Under the pieces are notes generated by a model, which saw only the letters and a program-made list of their open reading frames with translations, searched no databases and was not told the DNA's origin. The translations under genes and the position numbers were made by a program. A DNA stretch of 64,000 bases from Aegilops tauschii subsp. strangulata (taxonomy: Eukaryota; Streptophyta; Magnoliopsida; Poales; Poaceae): NCBI RefSeq assembly GCF_002575655.3, contig NC_053037.3:322489294-322553293 (forward strand). Reading direction: 5' to 3'. Position 1 is the stretch's first letter; every line of letters starts with the position of its first letter. Below, piece by piece: positions 11,351 to 23,449 of the stretch.

Positions 11351-13022
11351 TGATACGTCTCCAACGTATCTATAATTTTTTATTGTTCCATGCTATTATA
11401 TTATCCATCTTGGATGTCTTATATGCATAAGTATGCTATTTTATACTATTTTTGGGACTAACCTATAACCTAGAGCCCAGTGCCAGTTTCTGTTTTTCCT
11501 TGTTTTTGAGTTTTACAGAGAAGGAATATCAAACGGGGTCCAAACAAGCTGAAAATTTACGGTGATTGTTTATGGACCAGAAGAAGCCCTCGAAGCACAA
11601 GAGTTGGGCCAGAAGAGTCCCGAGTCAATGACAAGGGTGGAGGGCGCGCCCACCACCCTAGGGCACGCCCCCCTGCCTTGTCGTTGACTCGTGGACCCCC
11701 CTGACTTGAAACCGCCGTCAAAAATTCCTATAAATCCAGAAACCCCCAGAACGAAACCTAGATCGGGAGTTCCGCTGCAGCAAGCCTCTGTAGCCAGGAA
11801 AAACCAATGGGGAGCCCATTCCGGCACCCTGTCGGAGGGGGAAACCATCACCGGTGGCCATCTTCATCATCCCGGTGCTCTCCATGACGAGGAGGGAGTA
11901 GTTCACCCTCGCGGCTGAGGGTATGTACGAGTAGCTATGTGTTTGATCCCTCTCTCATGTTCTTGATTTGTCACGATCTTGATGTACTGCAAGCTATGTT
12001 ACTATAGTTGGATCATATGGTGTTTCTCCCCCTCTATCTTCTTGTGATAAATTGAGTTTTACCTTTGAGGTTTCACTATTATCGGATTGAATACTATTAT
12101 GGATTTGAGAACACTTGATGTATGTCTTTCTTGGGATACCTGTGGTGACAATGGGGTGTTCTATTGATTCACTTGATGTATGTTTTGCCACCCAACTCGC
12201 GGATTCCCGAGGTGACATTGGGGTAATCTATGCATAGGGGTTGATGCACGTTTTCGTCCTTGTTTCTCCGGTAGAAATCTTGGGGCACTCTTTGAGGTTC
12301 TTTGTGTTCGATTGAATATTAAGAATCTGAAGTTGTTTGATGCATATTGTATAACTCACCCACGGATACTTGTGGTGACATTGGAGTATCTAGGTGACAT
12401 TAGGGTTGATTGATGTGTATCATATGGTGTTATTTTACTACAAACTCTTGGGTTGTTTGTGACACTTCTAGCAATAGCTCAATGGATTGATCGGAAAGAA
12501 TAACTTTGAGGTGGTTCCGTACCCTACAAGCAATTTCATCTTATGTTCTCCGCGAGAGGAACTTTGGAGTAACTTTTATCGCACGTTGAGGGATTTCTAT
12601 ATGATCTAATTATGTTATCATTGTTGAGAGAACTTGCACTAGTGAAAGTATGAACCCTAGGCTTGGTTTCCAAGCATTGCAATACCTTTTTCGCTCACTT
12701 TTGTTAGTAGTTACCTTGCTGTTTTTATATTTTTAGATTAAAAAACCTATATCTACCATCCATATTGCACTTGTATCACCATCTCTTCGCCGAACTAGTG
12801 CACCTGTACAATTTACCATTGTATTGGGTGTGTTGGTGACACAAGAGACTCTTTGTTATTTGGTTGCAGGGTTGTCTGAGAGAGACCCTCTTCATCCTAC
12901 GGCTCCCACGGATTGATAAAGCTTAGGTCATCCACTTGAGGGAAATTTGCTACTGTCCTACAAAACTCTGCACTTGGAGGCCCAACAACATCTACAAGAA
13001 GAAGGTTGCCTATTAGACATCA
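11351..13022 (+). repeat. 3' LTR of an Athila-type (Sabrina/WHAM-like) element
   Basis: It starts TGATACGTCTCCAACGTATC at 11351 and ends ATTAGACATCA at about 13022, giving 1,672 bp with TG...CA termini. It follows a polypurine tract, so it is the 3' LTR. It contains the GC-rich ggcgcgccc segment (about 11643-11672) common in these LTRs. The family name is from memory and tentative. No partner 5' LTR is in the window. Confidence 0.7.
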
Positions 13023-13559
13023 TATACCCTCCAATACAAACCATAGATTCATCAAAATAAGCACACAACGCAAAGAAAACAAAATCTATAAAAAATAGAA
13101 CAGTTTGTAGTAATCTGAAAACTTCGTATACTTCTATAACACCAAAAATTCTGAAAAATTAGGACAACGTGGCAATTTGTGTATCAATCTTGTGTACAAA
13201 AATCAGGATTTTATCGCGCTTCTGTGATTTTTCAAAATTATTTTACTGGACGCAAAAGTTTCTATTTTTCAACAAGGTCAAATCAACTATCACCCAACAT
13301 GATCCCAAAGGCTTTGCTTGGCACAAAACACTAATTAAAACATAAAAACACAATCATAACAGTAGCATAATTGTGCAAACACTCAAGAACAGAAAGAAAA
13401 AGGCAAAAATAAATTTTATTCATTGGGTTGCCTCCCAACAAGCGTTATCGTTTTATGCCCCTAGCTAGGCATAATTCATAGATCTAAGTGTTGTCATCTT
13501 TAGTTTCCAACTCCTCAATCCAACACTTAGAATTCCTCAAGGATTTGGCATACAAATTT
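13023..13559 (-). mobile_element. Internal region of a minus-strand Athila-type element, distal part
   Basis: This is the left part of the element whose gag-like ORF lies at 16971-17692. It includes the C-terminal codons of that ORF, which end at 13484 (IENLYAKSLRNSKCWIEELE then a short tail and stop). Non-coding sequence carrying gggttgcctcccaacaagcg, typical of these elements, follows. It is separated from its other half by a LINE insertion. Confidence 0.7.
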
Positions 13560-13571
13560 TCAATAACAATA

Positions 13572-16500
13572 TAACAAATGTTTATGGGCCAAATTCCAAT
13601 GAGGGCAAAACAGAATTCTCTAACTGGCTGATGAATGTAAATGTCCCCTCTATGCAATACTGGCGCATTCCAGGTGATTTCAATTACATCAGAGGCCCTG
13701 AGAACAGAAACAGAGGAGGTGGAGACCACAATGATATGATGCACTTCAACAACATCATTATAAACCTTGATCTGGATGAGATCCCTTTGAAAGGTAGACA
13801 ATTTACATGGAGTAATATGTAGGATCTTCCACTCCTTGAAAAGCTTGATTGGATTTTCACCAGTGCTGATTGGACCAATAAATTCCCTAACACACTTGCC
13901 ACTCCTATGGCAAAACTGTCCTCTGATCATGTCCCCATTAATATTCAGATTGACAGCATGATCCCAAAGTGCCACATGTTCAGGTTTGAGGAATTCTGGT
14001 TGGACTTTGAAGGTTTTATTGATACTGTCACCAATCATTGGAACAATTGCATTTATTATGCTGATCCTGCCAGGAATCTGGTGGCTAGGTTTAAATCTAT
14101 AAGGAAATGGCTGAAAATTTGGAGCAAGAAACTATCACAGCTCTATAAAACTATAGAAAACTGTTGTTTCTATGTTAAGCTCCTGGATGCATTGAGGACC
14201 AAAGATATCTTCACACACAAGAGAAAAACTTCAGGAAGATTTTGATCCAACACACTAACAAGCTGCATGAGGCCAAGAGAAAATATTGGAGAATTAGAGC
14301 TAATATTAGATGGGCTCAGCTGGGAGATGAAAATACTAAAAAAATCATGCTATTGCTACTCAAATCTTCAGAAGTAATTATATATCTTTCCTCCTTAATT
14401 CTGATAACATGATTACTAATGATCATGAACAGAAAGCTGCCATTTTGTGGAATTCTTTCAAAAACAGAATAGGTACATCAGGTGTTTCTCAGATGCATTT
14501 TAATATTTATCACCTCTCAAGATCAATAAACCAGGAGGATCTTGAACAACCTTTCACTAAGGAGGAAGTCGATGATATTATTAACACAATGCCTAATGAC
14601 AAATCTCCTGGACCTGATGGGTTTAATGGTATTTTCATGGAAATTTGTTGGCATATCATCAAGGACAGTTTCTACAAGCTCTTTCATGATTTCCAAGCAG
14701 AGTGTGTGGACTTATTCCAATTAACACTGCTTACAAGGCCTTGATCCCTAAGAAATAAAACCCAGAAACACCCAATGTCTTCAGGCCCATATCTTTGGTG
14801 AGTATGCCCATTAAAATTCTTACTAAACTGCTTGCTAATAAAGTCCAAAGGTGTATCATTCCTATAATTAGTAAGAATCAATATGGTTTCATTAAAACCG
14901 GAAATAATCAAGACTGTCTAGCTTGGTCTTTTGAGTACATTCACATGTGCCACAAATCAAAGAAGGAAGTTGTCATTTTCAAAGTGGATTTTGAGAAAGC
15001 TTTTGACAAGATCAATTATGGGGCCATATTATACATGCTCAAACATCTGGGTTTTGGAGACAAATGGATTAGATGGATCAACAATATCCTAAACACTGCT
15101 TCTGCCTCAGTAATTTAAATGGGGTTCCTGGGAAAAAGATCAAATGCAAATGTGGAGTCAGACAGGGGGATCCTCTTTCCCCACTTCTATTTGTTATTGC
15201 TGCAGAACTCCTGCAAATTTTGATCAATCAAGCTTGGCATAATGGCCACATCAACACTACCATTGAGCAACCTGCCTCCATGGCATACCCTATTATCCAA
15301 TATGCTGATGATACCTTAATCATTATGCTGGCTGATCCTCATCAAATCTCATATGATATGGAGATTTTGCAGACCTTCTCAGACTTCACTGGATTGCAAG
15401 TGAATTACCACAAATCTTCACTTGTTCCCATCAACATATCTGATGATAAAGCCAATTAGCTTGCCACCATTTTGGGTTGCAAAAGAGAAAGCATGCCTTT
15501 CACCTATCTGGGAGTGCCAATGGGCTCCACTAGACCCAGAGTTGATGATCTCATGCCAATGGTCTCTAGGTTGGATAAAAGGTTATCTCGAATTGCAGCT
15601 ATGATTTCCTACTCAGGTAGACTGACTCACCTCAAGGCAATTATTACTGCTCTGCCTATATTTGCAATGTGCTGCATTAGGGTGCCCTTCACCATTTTGG
15701 ATCACTTTGAGAAGTCTGGCAGATCCTTCCTATGGTATGGCAAAGACATTAACAAATATGGTAAATGCCTTGTCAAATGGGAACAAGTATGCTTGCCAAA
15801 AGAACCTGGAGGACTTGGTGTTTTGGATCTTAGAGTTCACAACAAAGCCTTGCTGACTAAGTTCCTATATAAATTCTTTGATAAGATGGATATCCCCTGG
15901 GTTCAACTTATTTGGAATAACTACTATGGGAATTGTGAGGTCCCACATTTTCCTACTAGACATGGTTCCTTCTGGTGGAGAGATTGTTGCTCAATACTTG
16001 ATAATATCAAAGATCTCACCACTTCCAAAGCTGGAATTGGTGTTATACTATTTCCTTGTGGCATGACAAATGGAATGACAACTTGTTCAAATATAGCTAC
16101 CCACACTTATATTCTTATGCCATAAATAAAGACATCACTCTTCAGAACGCTTGCATTGAAGCTAAGAATGATTTCTATAGTATGTTCCATCTTCCTATGT
16201 CTTTTGTGGCAGTCCAACAAAGCACCATGCTCATGAATCTTATTAATGGAATAATGAGCAACAATGCACCTGATATCTGGAAGTTTAAATGGGCATCAGG
16301 ACAATACAATGCGAAGAAAATTTATTTTGAACTTATGGGATGCCCTACGAAAGCTCCTAAGCCTTTCCAATGGATATGGAAATCTGGTTGTCTGCCTAAG
16401 CAAAAATTCTTTTTTGGCTTCTGCTCCTGGATAGATTAAACACCAGAGACCTACTCTACAGGAAAAATTTCTGTATTGAGACACCTAGATGTGTCCTATG

Positions 16501-16837
16501 TGATGATGAGCCCAATGAGTACATGAAACATCTCTTCTTTTCATGTGATTTTAGCCAGAATTTTTGGTTATCACTTGGAATTGAATGGAACACTGATCTG
16601 AGTTGTAATGAAATGCTGATTGAAACCAGAAACAGAACCCAGATTCAGCCTTTCAAAGAATGCTTAATTGCTGGTTGTTGGACTATTTGGAAACACAGAA
16701 AGAACATCATTTTTGACAACAAGGAAAGGTATTTGAACTACTGCATCACCTATTTCAAGGAGCATTATGGTACCATCATCAAAAGAGTCAAGCCTAGTTT
16801 AAAGGAGGGAATGCAAAGTTGGTTGGACTACTTGTAA
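13572..16837 (+). pseudogene. LINE endonuclease/reverse transcriptase, degraded
   Basis: Reading the segments in order gives the C-terminal half of an apurinic-type endonuclease (NVYGP, GDFN near 13674, KGRQFTWSN, then SSDHVPI near 13920). A linker follows, then reverse transcriptase: NDKSPGPDGFNG near 14600, FRPISLV near 14783, FKVDFEKAFDKINY near 14980, GVRQGDPLSPLLF near 15157 and the catalytic YADDT at about 15301. A C-terminal segment resembles the LINE zinc-binding region (CVLCDDEPNEYMKHLFFSC near 16495-16550). Stops include TAG at 13820, TGA near 14742, TAA near 14756 and 15116 and TAG near 15457, and there are frame changes near 14240 and 16030. The domain order identifies it without doubt; it cannot make an intact protein. 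Confidence 0.93.
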
Positions 16838-16889
16838 ACATATAGCTATTTTTGTTTCCCCTTGGTGATGTAACCCATCTGTACATACC

Positions 16890-16958
16890 CATCCCCCTTA
16901 TTAATGAAAAATAGAGTTACAGTAAGGTTTTTACCCTACTGTGTTTGCTCAAAAAAAA
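16890..16958 (+). terminator. LINE 3' end and A-tail
   Basis: The text ttattaatgaaaaatag (about 16898) resembles a plant polyadenylation signal, and the copy ends in eight A residues immediately before the target duplication. Confidence 0.6.
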
Positions 16959-16970
16959 TCAATAACAATA

Positions 16971-17692
16971 CTCGTAAGAACAAGTTTGAAGAATTCATTT
17001 TTGCAAGTAGGGTCTTTTATCACTTCAACAAAATTAGGGTGAATACTAATCATTTTAAGATCTTCTTTGTTAGAAGTTGTACCCTTGTTTTTAGTGACTT
17101 GAGTAATCTTGCCAATTTTTATGGTAGTTTTTTCAATAGTTTTAGCAGAAGAAAAAGCAGTGCTTAAATTACTAAATATTTCTTCCAACTTATCAATTCT
17201 AGCGGGGCTCTCCTCTATTCCTTCGTTGAATGCGGGTTCTTTTTCTTTTAGTACTTTAAGAGCGTCTCCCACTTTTGACCCGATTCTATTAGCAAGATTG
17301 TGCACCCTTTTATCTATTTTTTCCATATTTTCTTCAGTGAGCATTTTCTTTTCAATAGCATCTAGCCTTTCCATAACATGCTCGAGAGTTAAAGTTGTTT
17401 CATTAACAATAAGAGGCGGGGAACCCACTAGATTCCCCATGGCATTAAAAGCATCTAGAGAAGGACACATCAAGAAATTCCCACCGGTAATCGTATCAAG
17501 GATGAATCTATACCAAGTGGTTATGCCTACATAAAAATAGCAAAGAAGAAAAACGGTAGATTGCTTACGAATAGATCTATAATGAGCATTGCAAATCCTA
17601 TACCAATCATCTTTTAAATTCTCCCCTCCCCTTTGTTTGAACTTAAGAACCTCGTTCTTGGGGGTGCATGCAATAGAGGAAGAACTATCCAT
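16971..17692 (-). pseudogene. Gag-like ORF of a non-autonomous Athila-type element, interrupted by the LINE
   Basis: The ATG is at 17690-17692 (MDSSSSIACTPKNEV); the longer frame to 17836 begins with TTG and reads into LTR-like sequence. The protein starts with a compact domain (QRGGENLKDDWYRICNAHYR) and a hydrophobic stretch (STVFLLCYFYVGITTWYRF). A helical, charged C-terminal half follows (HVMERLDAIEKKMLTEENME, RIDKLEEIFSNLSTAF), likely coiled coil. The frame runs into the LINE target site at 16970 and continues in the same frame at 13559, where it ends at 13484. The function is probably that of a Gag-related structural protein packaging a non-autonomous RNA. This is inferred from position and is not based on a named domain. 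Confidence 0.65.
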
Positions 17693-17836
17693 AAAAACAA
17701 CAAGTGACAAACAAAATTGCACACGAAAAACAGATCTAACGAGAAAACGACAAATGAAAAAGAGGGCGAATAAAACGGCAAATTCTTGTGAAGTGGGGGA
17801 GATGAAAACGAGAGGCTCCCGGGGAATTTGTAGCAA

Positions 17837-18843
17837 AGGATAAGCCTGGATGAATTTTTATATAAAGCAAAGCGCTCCCGGGGACACATGGGAATTACTG
17901 TCAAGTTAGTTTTCATCATGCTCATATGATTCGTGTTCGTTACTTTGATAATTTGATATGTGGGTGGACCGGTGCATGGGTGCTGTCCTTACTTGGACAA
18001 GCCTCCCACTTATGATTAACCCCTCTCGCAAGCATCCGCAAATACGAAAGAAGAATTAAGATAAATCTACCCATAGCATGAAACATGTGGATCCAGATGA
18101 GCCCCTTACGAAGCAACGCATAAAGTAGGGTTTAAGCTTCTGTCACTCTAGCAACCCATCATCTACTTATTACTTCCCAATGCCTTCCCCTAGGCCCAAA
18201 TCATGGTCAAGTGTCATGTAGTCCATGTTTAACACCACTAGAGGAAAGACAACATACATCTCATCAAAATATCAAACGAATACCAAATTCACATGATTAC
18301 TTATAACAAGACTTCTCCTATGTCCTCGGGAACAAACGTAACTACTCACAAAGCATATTCATGTTCATAATCACAGGGGTAATAAATATCATTAGGGATC
18401 TGAACATATGATCTTCCACCGAATAAACCAACTAGCATCAACTACAAGGAGTAATCAACACTACTAGAAACCCACACGTACCAATGTGACGTTTTGAGAC
18501 AAAGATCGAATGCAAGAGATGAACTAGGTTTTGAGAGGAGATAGTGCTGGTGAAGATGTTGATGGAGATTAACCCCCTCTCAATGAGAGGATCGCTGATG
18601 ATGACGATGGCTTTGATTTCCCCCTCCGGGAGGGAAGTTTTCCCTGCAGAACAGCTCCACCGAAGCCCTAGATTGCTTCTGCCCAGGTTCCGCCTTGAGA
18701 CGGCGGCGCTTCACCCCAAAAGTTTCCTTATGATTTTTTCCAAGGCAAAACCCTCCTTATAGCATAAGATGGGCACCGGAGGCCTGCCAGGGGGCCCACA
18801 AGCCCTAGGGGGGCGCCTCCCGGGCTTGTGGCCACCTGGTGGG
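17837..18843 (-). repeat. Athila-type LTR, left part (split by insertion)
   Basis: On the minus strand this continues the LTR that starts TGATACGTCC at 59461. The two parts rejoin at the gtggg target duplication (18839-18843 and 59196-59200). At the left end the LTR text stops near gctacaa (about 17837) and passes into gag-like sequence without a recognisable primer site or terminal CA, so its 3' end and the primer site look deleted. No gene is present. Confidence 0.7.
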
Positions 18844-19605
18844 TGATACTTCTCCATCGTATCTACTTTTCCAAACTCTTTTGCCCTTGTTTTGGACCCT
18901 AATTTGCATGATTTGAATGGAACTAACCCAGATTGACGTTGTTCTCAGTAGAATTGCCATGGTTTTATTTTTGTGCAGAAATAAATGTTCTCGGAATGAC
19001 TTGAAACTTCATGGAGATCATTTTTGGAATAAATAAAAAAATATTGGTCAAAGAATCAACCGAAGGGGACCCACGCCCTGTCCACAAGGGTGGAGGGCAC
19101 GCCCACCCCCTAGGGCGCGCCCTCTGGTCTTGTGGGTCCCACAGACCTCCACCAACCTCAACTCCAACTCCATATATTCATGTTCGGGGAGAAGAAAATC
19201 AAGGAGAAGGATTCATCGGGTTTTACGATACGGAGTCGCCGCCACCTCCTGTTCTTCCTCGGGAGGGCAGATCTGGAGTCCGTTTTGGGCTTCGGAGAGG
19301 GGAAATCATCACCATCATCATCATCAACCATCCTCTATCACCAATTTCATGATGCTCACCTCCGTGCGTGAGTAATCCCATCGTAGGCTTGCTGGACGGT
19401 GATGGGTTGGATGAGATTTACCATGTAATCGAGTTAGTTTTGTTAGGGTTTGATCCCTAGTATCCACTATGTTCTAAGATTGATGTTGCTATGACTTTGC
19501 TATGCTTAATGCTTATCACTAGGGCCCGAGTGCCATGATTTCAGATCTGAACCTATTATGTTTTCATGAATATATTTGTGTTCTTGATCTTATCTTGCAA
19601 GTTAT
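18844..19605 (+). repeat. 5' LTR of the Athila-type element, first part
   Basis: It starts TGATACTTCTCCATCGTATC. It aligns with 57816-58553 and ends gcaagttat, where the CACTA element begins. The target duplication tat is 19603-19605. Confidence 0.93.
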
Positions 19606-20920
19606 CACTACAAAAAAATACACTTCCGTGATGATACGTGTTTGTCACAATAGGTCGCGTTTTTTGTCATGCATGTACATCCATGACAAATTTATGACAG
19701 AATCAAGATAGTCATACATGTGCTGTCGTAGTTTCCATGACATTACCAAAATTATCATCACGGAAGTGTCCACTTCCATGACGATAAATCACGCATCACA
19801 GAAGTGCTTTCGTCAACGGTGACCGACACATGGCATCCACCGTAACGGAACGCCGTTAAGCTATCGGGTCCGGTTTTGGATCCGATAACCCGTTAACAGC
19901 CCCGACCAATGGGGATTTTCCACGTGTAAAATCATCATTGGCAGGAGGAAACACGTGTCAGCTCACCGTTGGGATAGATGTCATCCACTCATTGGACACA
20001 AAGCGCCTATGATACGTCGACACGTGGCACGGCCCAACAGAGGCCCATTCCTGTGAAAAGGTCGGCCCGTTTGACTTGGTCAAAAGGTGGCGAGCTGGCC
20101 CACGACAAGCCTCTTAACGGCCTATTCGCATATAGCCCATTTACAGCCCGCTAACCCAGGGCCCGTTTACGGCCTAACCAAATTAGGCCCAGTAGCGTCA
20201 TCTGGGCCGTCCAATATAATTCCAGCCCGTTTTAACTTCCGGCCCATGTATGGCCCATGACGTCTTTCGGCCCATATGAGGCCCTTATTACTCTCGACCC
20301 ATTAATGGCCCGTGGTAAAACTGGCCCGTAATGAACAGTGTATCACTTTATAGCCATTAACGGCCCGTGGTGAAACTGGCCCGTAATGAACAGTGTATCA
20401 CTTTATACCCATTAACGACCCATTATTCCGTTGGGCCGTTTCCAGCCCATGTTATCTTTCGGCCGTCTCGGGGCCCATTTATTCTTGGGCTCATTTCCAC
20501 ATTCGTTTAGTTACGGCCCGTTACTGTCATTTTCTGCTTGTGGGCCAAATTCAGCCCGTGGTTACAGTCGGCCCGTTTGTGGCCCGTTAATACGTTGGGC
20601 CATTTTCATAGCGTCATCAAAATATGGCCGATTAACAACGCCCATTATGGTCGGCCCATGAACGGACGATTTCAACTCTAGCCCATTTACGGCCATAATG
20701 TGGGCTGTTATTGGCCCATGTTTGGCCAACCGATCATAAGCCCGTAGAAGGCCCATTGATGATACGGCCCATAGAAGGCCCATTGTGTCTATGACCCGTA
20801 TAAGGCCCATTGTTTCTACGCCACGTAGAAGGCACATTGTTTCTACGGCCCTTAGAAGGCCCATTGTTTCTATGGCCCGTAGGAGGCCCATGTTAACTAC
20901 AGCCGGTGGGCATCAAAGTT
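19606..20920. repeat. Left terminal and subterminal repeats of the CACTA element
   Basis: The first 200 bases carry inverted and direct copies of tcaTCACGGAAGTG/CACTTCCGTGATGA-like words (19621, 19757, 19775, 19795). From about 20030 to 20910 there are dozens of GGCCCGT/GGCCCAT words in both orientations, including a tandem run of about 30-bp units, cccgtagaaggcccattg, at 20740-20890. Two 60-bp blocks are almost identical (20318-20353 and 20368-20404). In this superfamily such arrays bind the TnpA-type protein. That function is inferred here. Confidence 0.85.
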
Positions 20921-21140
20921 CGCCACCAGTGCAAATATAGGGAACACCCTACACTATACAAAAATGGCTTGCTGTTTTCTTCAGCCGGTGGCTGCACATT
21001 AAGAACAAATTTTGTATCGCACCAAAACATATTACAACTATAAAACAAAAGGAAGGTTGGCATAAAAGTTAACCGTCTAGCAGATAAATGCACCACCAGA
21101 AGTTCAGAAGCTCAGTTCATTTGACCTGACTGTTACGTTT
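20921..21140. other. Gene-free spacer in CACTA, 3' side of the TnpA-like gene
   Basis: AT-rich spacer, containing the likely 3' untranslated region of the minus-strand gene that ends at 21141. No other signal is seen. Confidence 0.4.
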
Positions 21141-23428
21141 TCATGCTGTATTGTCCGATGGAGCACCATAATCTTCGCCTTCAGTCCTCCTAGACTCCTG
21201 AACAACATAGCAAATGTCTGATAGTCTAGTTTCAAAACCATGCATTTCTTGACAACATCGAACAATGTCTCTCCTTGTTTCACAAAGGGTCTCTGTTAGG
21301 GAATGGACTTGTGTCTGGAGCGCAGATACAACATTGTTTTGAGCTTGCATATCTTGATCATGAGGCAGTTTGGACGAGATTGCCTTAACAACCAACCCAG
21401 TATTACGCAGGAACGTGCTTTGGCACTGTTAGTGGACAGGTACTGACCCACTGCAGCAAGAGCTGACATTGCGGTTATAGTTGCCTCGCCACCTTCAGAA
21501 GGTGGCGGTTCCACCATTTTTTCCATAGCTCGCTGAAAAGTTGTGGTTTTACATTAGTAGTACCAAAACAGAAGATATTAAGGAGGCAGCAAAACCAAAC
21601 AAAATAGCTTTGGTCTATATACAGAACTTATTCTTGTGAACCCATGTAAAATAATAGTTGTATTTTATTGCAAAGTACATAATAAAACCAGGTTCCAAAC
21701 ATATGACCATGTACCATCGCTAATGTATTGTCTATTTCTTCACATTGTATTGAGGGCTAAGGATAAAGAGACGAAGTTTATAATATGGTAAGCATAGTAT
21801 CACAAAACAACTGAGAACAGACAAACAGACGATTGTAACATTGTGTGGGCAAGTCCAGCATGGAACTAGATTACAGGTCAAGATCAAAGGAACATCACTC
21901 CTCTCTTTTAAACCTTAAGGTGCAATGATACGCTAAGACAATTGTGTATAAAATTGAAAAGAGTAATAGACATTGGCTGCAAACCATGCAGTTCAAGGCA
22001 CAAGTCAGAGTAAGTAGTAGTTAAAAGGCATGAGGATTAAGGACTTACAACAGCGGCTTTGACTGGTGTAGTCATGCCCTTCTTCTTGCTGGTGTGACAG
22101 TCCTTGAAGATTTCCACAACATTTGGTTCAGGTACTTTTTGGTCCTTGCGGGCTTTCCTCTGCATTTGGAACAAGTCAATATAGATATGATAATATGGTA
22201 CAACGAAAAGAGTGAAACAACAGCTAATTATAAGAGCCTCGCAGTGTGCAATATAGCTATGAATCATGTCGTCTGTTGGAATTTCACTTTCGTACGGTTG
22301 GCTTTGTTCTTTGAACAGTTCACCTACAAGAAGATAGATTTGTGTGGCACATGCATAAATAGGACTTCAACATGTGATCTGATGACATATATATAATGTA
22401 CCTGATACTTTGGATCGGACCAGTGTTTAACGAGGCCTCTCCAGTCTTCATCAGATATATTTTCCACTGGAGATGTTTGGGCAAGTTCACTGTTAGCCTT
22501 GCCTTCAAAGTTAGTTTTCCTCATGTTATACCGATACTGTCGCAGAGCAAACTTGAAAACATGGGTGCAAGCTTGTCTGGTTGCATCATCTTGGCTATCC
22601 AACTTGAACCTCATCTGTTGAAAATTATGGGAGTCTCATTATCAGCAACCTAGAAAGTATTGGACAGAGCAAGATGATATTACTAGTTTCCATACATAAC
22701 CATACTTACAGATAAATGGTCGAGGAAGGTGTTGAACTGGGTTTCGTCTTTGTCATTCCTGTACTGAATCCATGTTGGGAGGATACGTACATGACACCTA
22801 ACAGCAACCGCTGCCTCTGATACTAACTTGGTTGACTCTGCAGCTTCACGTGGCCTTTTAAACCTGCCTCAAAATGGATCTCCATTCTTCCTCCTCTATA
22901 TTTAGTTAACCTATTGAGCATTATCCCTGATGTTTGTTTCCCCTTGCGCCTAGGTGCTAGTCCAACAACAAACATAGGAAGTGTTAGTGTACATCAAACG
23001 GTGAGACTACATATAAAGAAGCATGCAACTGTAACTTGACTCCAGCAACTACCTTCTTGCTGTTGAAGCTCACAAAGTTCATCTGATCTTGCCAACTCAT
23101 CTTGTGTCAAGAGTGCTTCAGAAGTAGTGTCAGGTGGCAAGGGAGCTTGGGAACGTGCTGCTAGCTGAGTTGACGAACGAGTAAATCGTGCAGCTGGAGG
23201 TACTGTGGAAGGTGTTGCAACAACTAGGGTTGTCTCTGCTTGTTTGGTGGCAGCTATTTGTTTCTGTTTGGCTTGTTCTGCAGCTCATGTAGCATGGGAT
23301 ACCCTGCTGGTACAATTTTCTGCTGGACTTTGACCTTCTATTGCACCATCAGTACCAGCAGAATCTGCAGGATTGTTGCGCTTCCCTTTCCCTGTCGTTC
23401 TGTCTTGCTTCCTCTTTCTCTGTGCCAT
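21141..23428 (-). pseudogene. Transposase_24 / TnpA-like gene of the CACTA element
   Basis: ATG at 23426-23428 (MAQRKRKQDRTTGKGKRN). The first exon, rich in Ser/Pro/Gln, ends near 23053 with donor AAG|GTAGTT. A second exon (acceptor ggactag, about 22967) encodes RRKGKQTSGIMLNRLTKYRG and leads into SEAAVAVRCHVRILPTWIQY to about 22710. Further exons are 22614-22402 (LDSQDDATRQACTHVFKFAL, DEDWRGLVKHWSDPKYQ), about 22334-22274 (CSKNKANRTKVKFQQTT) and about 22160-22050 (KKKGMTTPVKAAV). The last exon is 21526-21141, with coiled-coil-like QAQNNVVSALQTQVHSLTET. This exon series fits the Ptta/En/Spm Transposase_24 family, the TnpA-like partner of TNP2. Apparent one-base frameshifts near 22860 and 21420 suggest it is dead. 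Exon borders are by eye. Confidence 0.75.
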
Positions 23429-23449
23429 GTTAAGTCAAGCCGACAAGAA

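Larger units (their letters stand above)
13572..16958 (+). mobile_element. 5'-truncated L1-type LINE
   Basis: The insert is flanked by the 12-bp direct repeat tcaataacaata at 13560-13571 and 16959-16970, and it ends in an A8 tail (16951-16958). It begins inside the endonuclease domain, just before NVYGP, so the 5' end including any ORF1 is missing. It is non-functional because its frame is interrupted several times. Confidence 0.93.

Noticed and set aside
13484..14038. 184-codon minus-strand ORF
   Set aside because: Most of it is the antisense of the LINE endonuclease. Only its last 25 or so codons, left of 13560, belong to the gag-like ORF.
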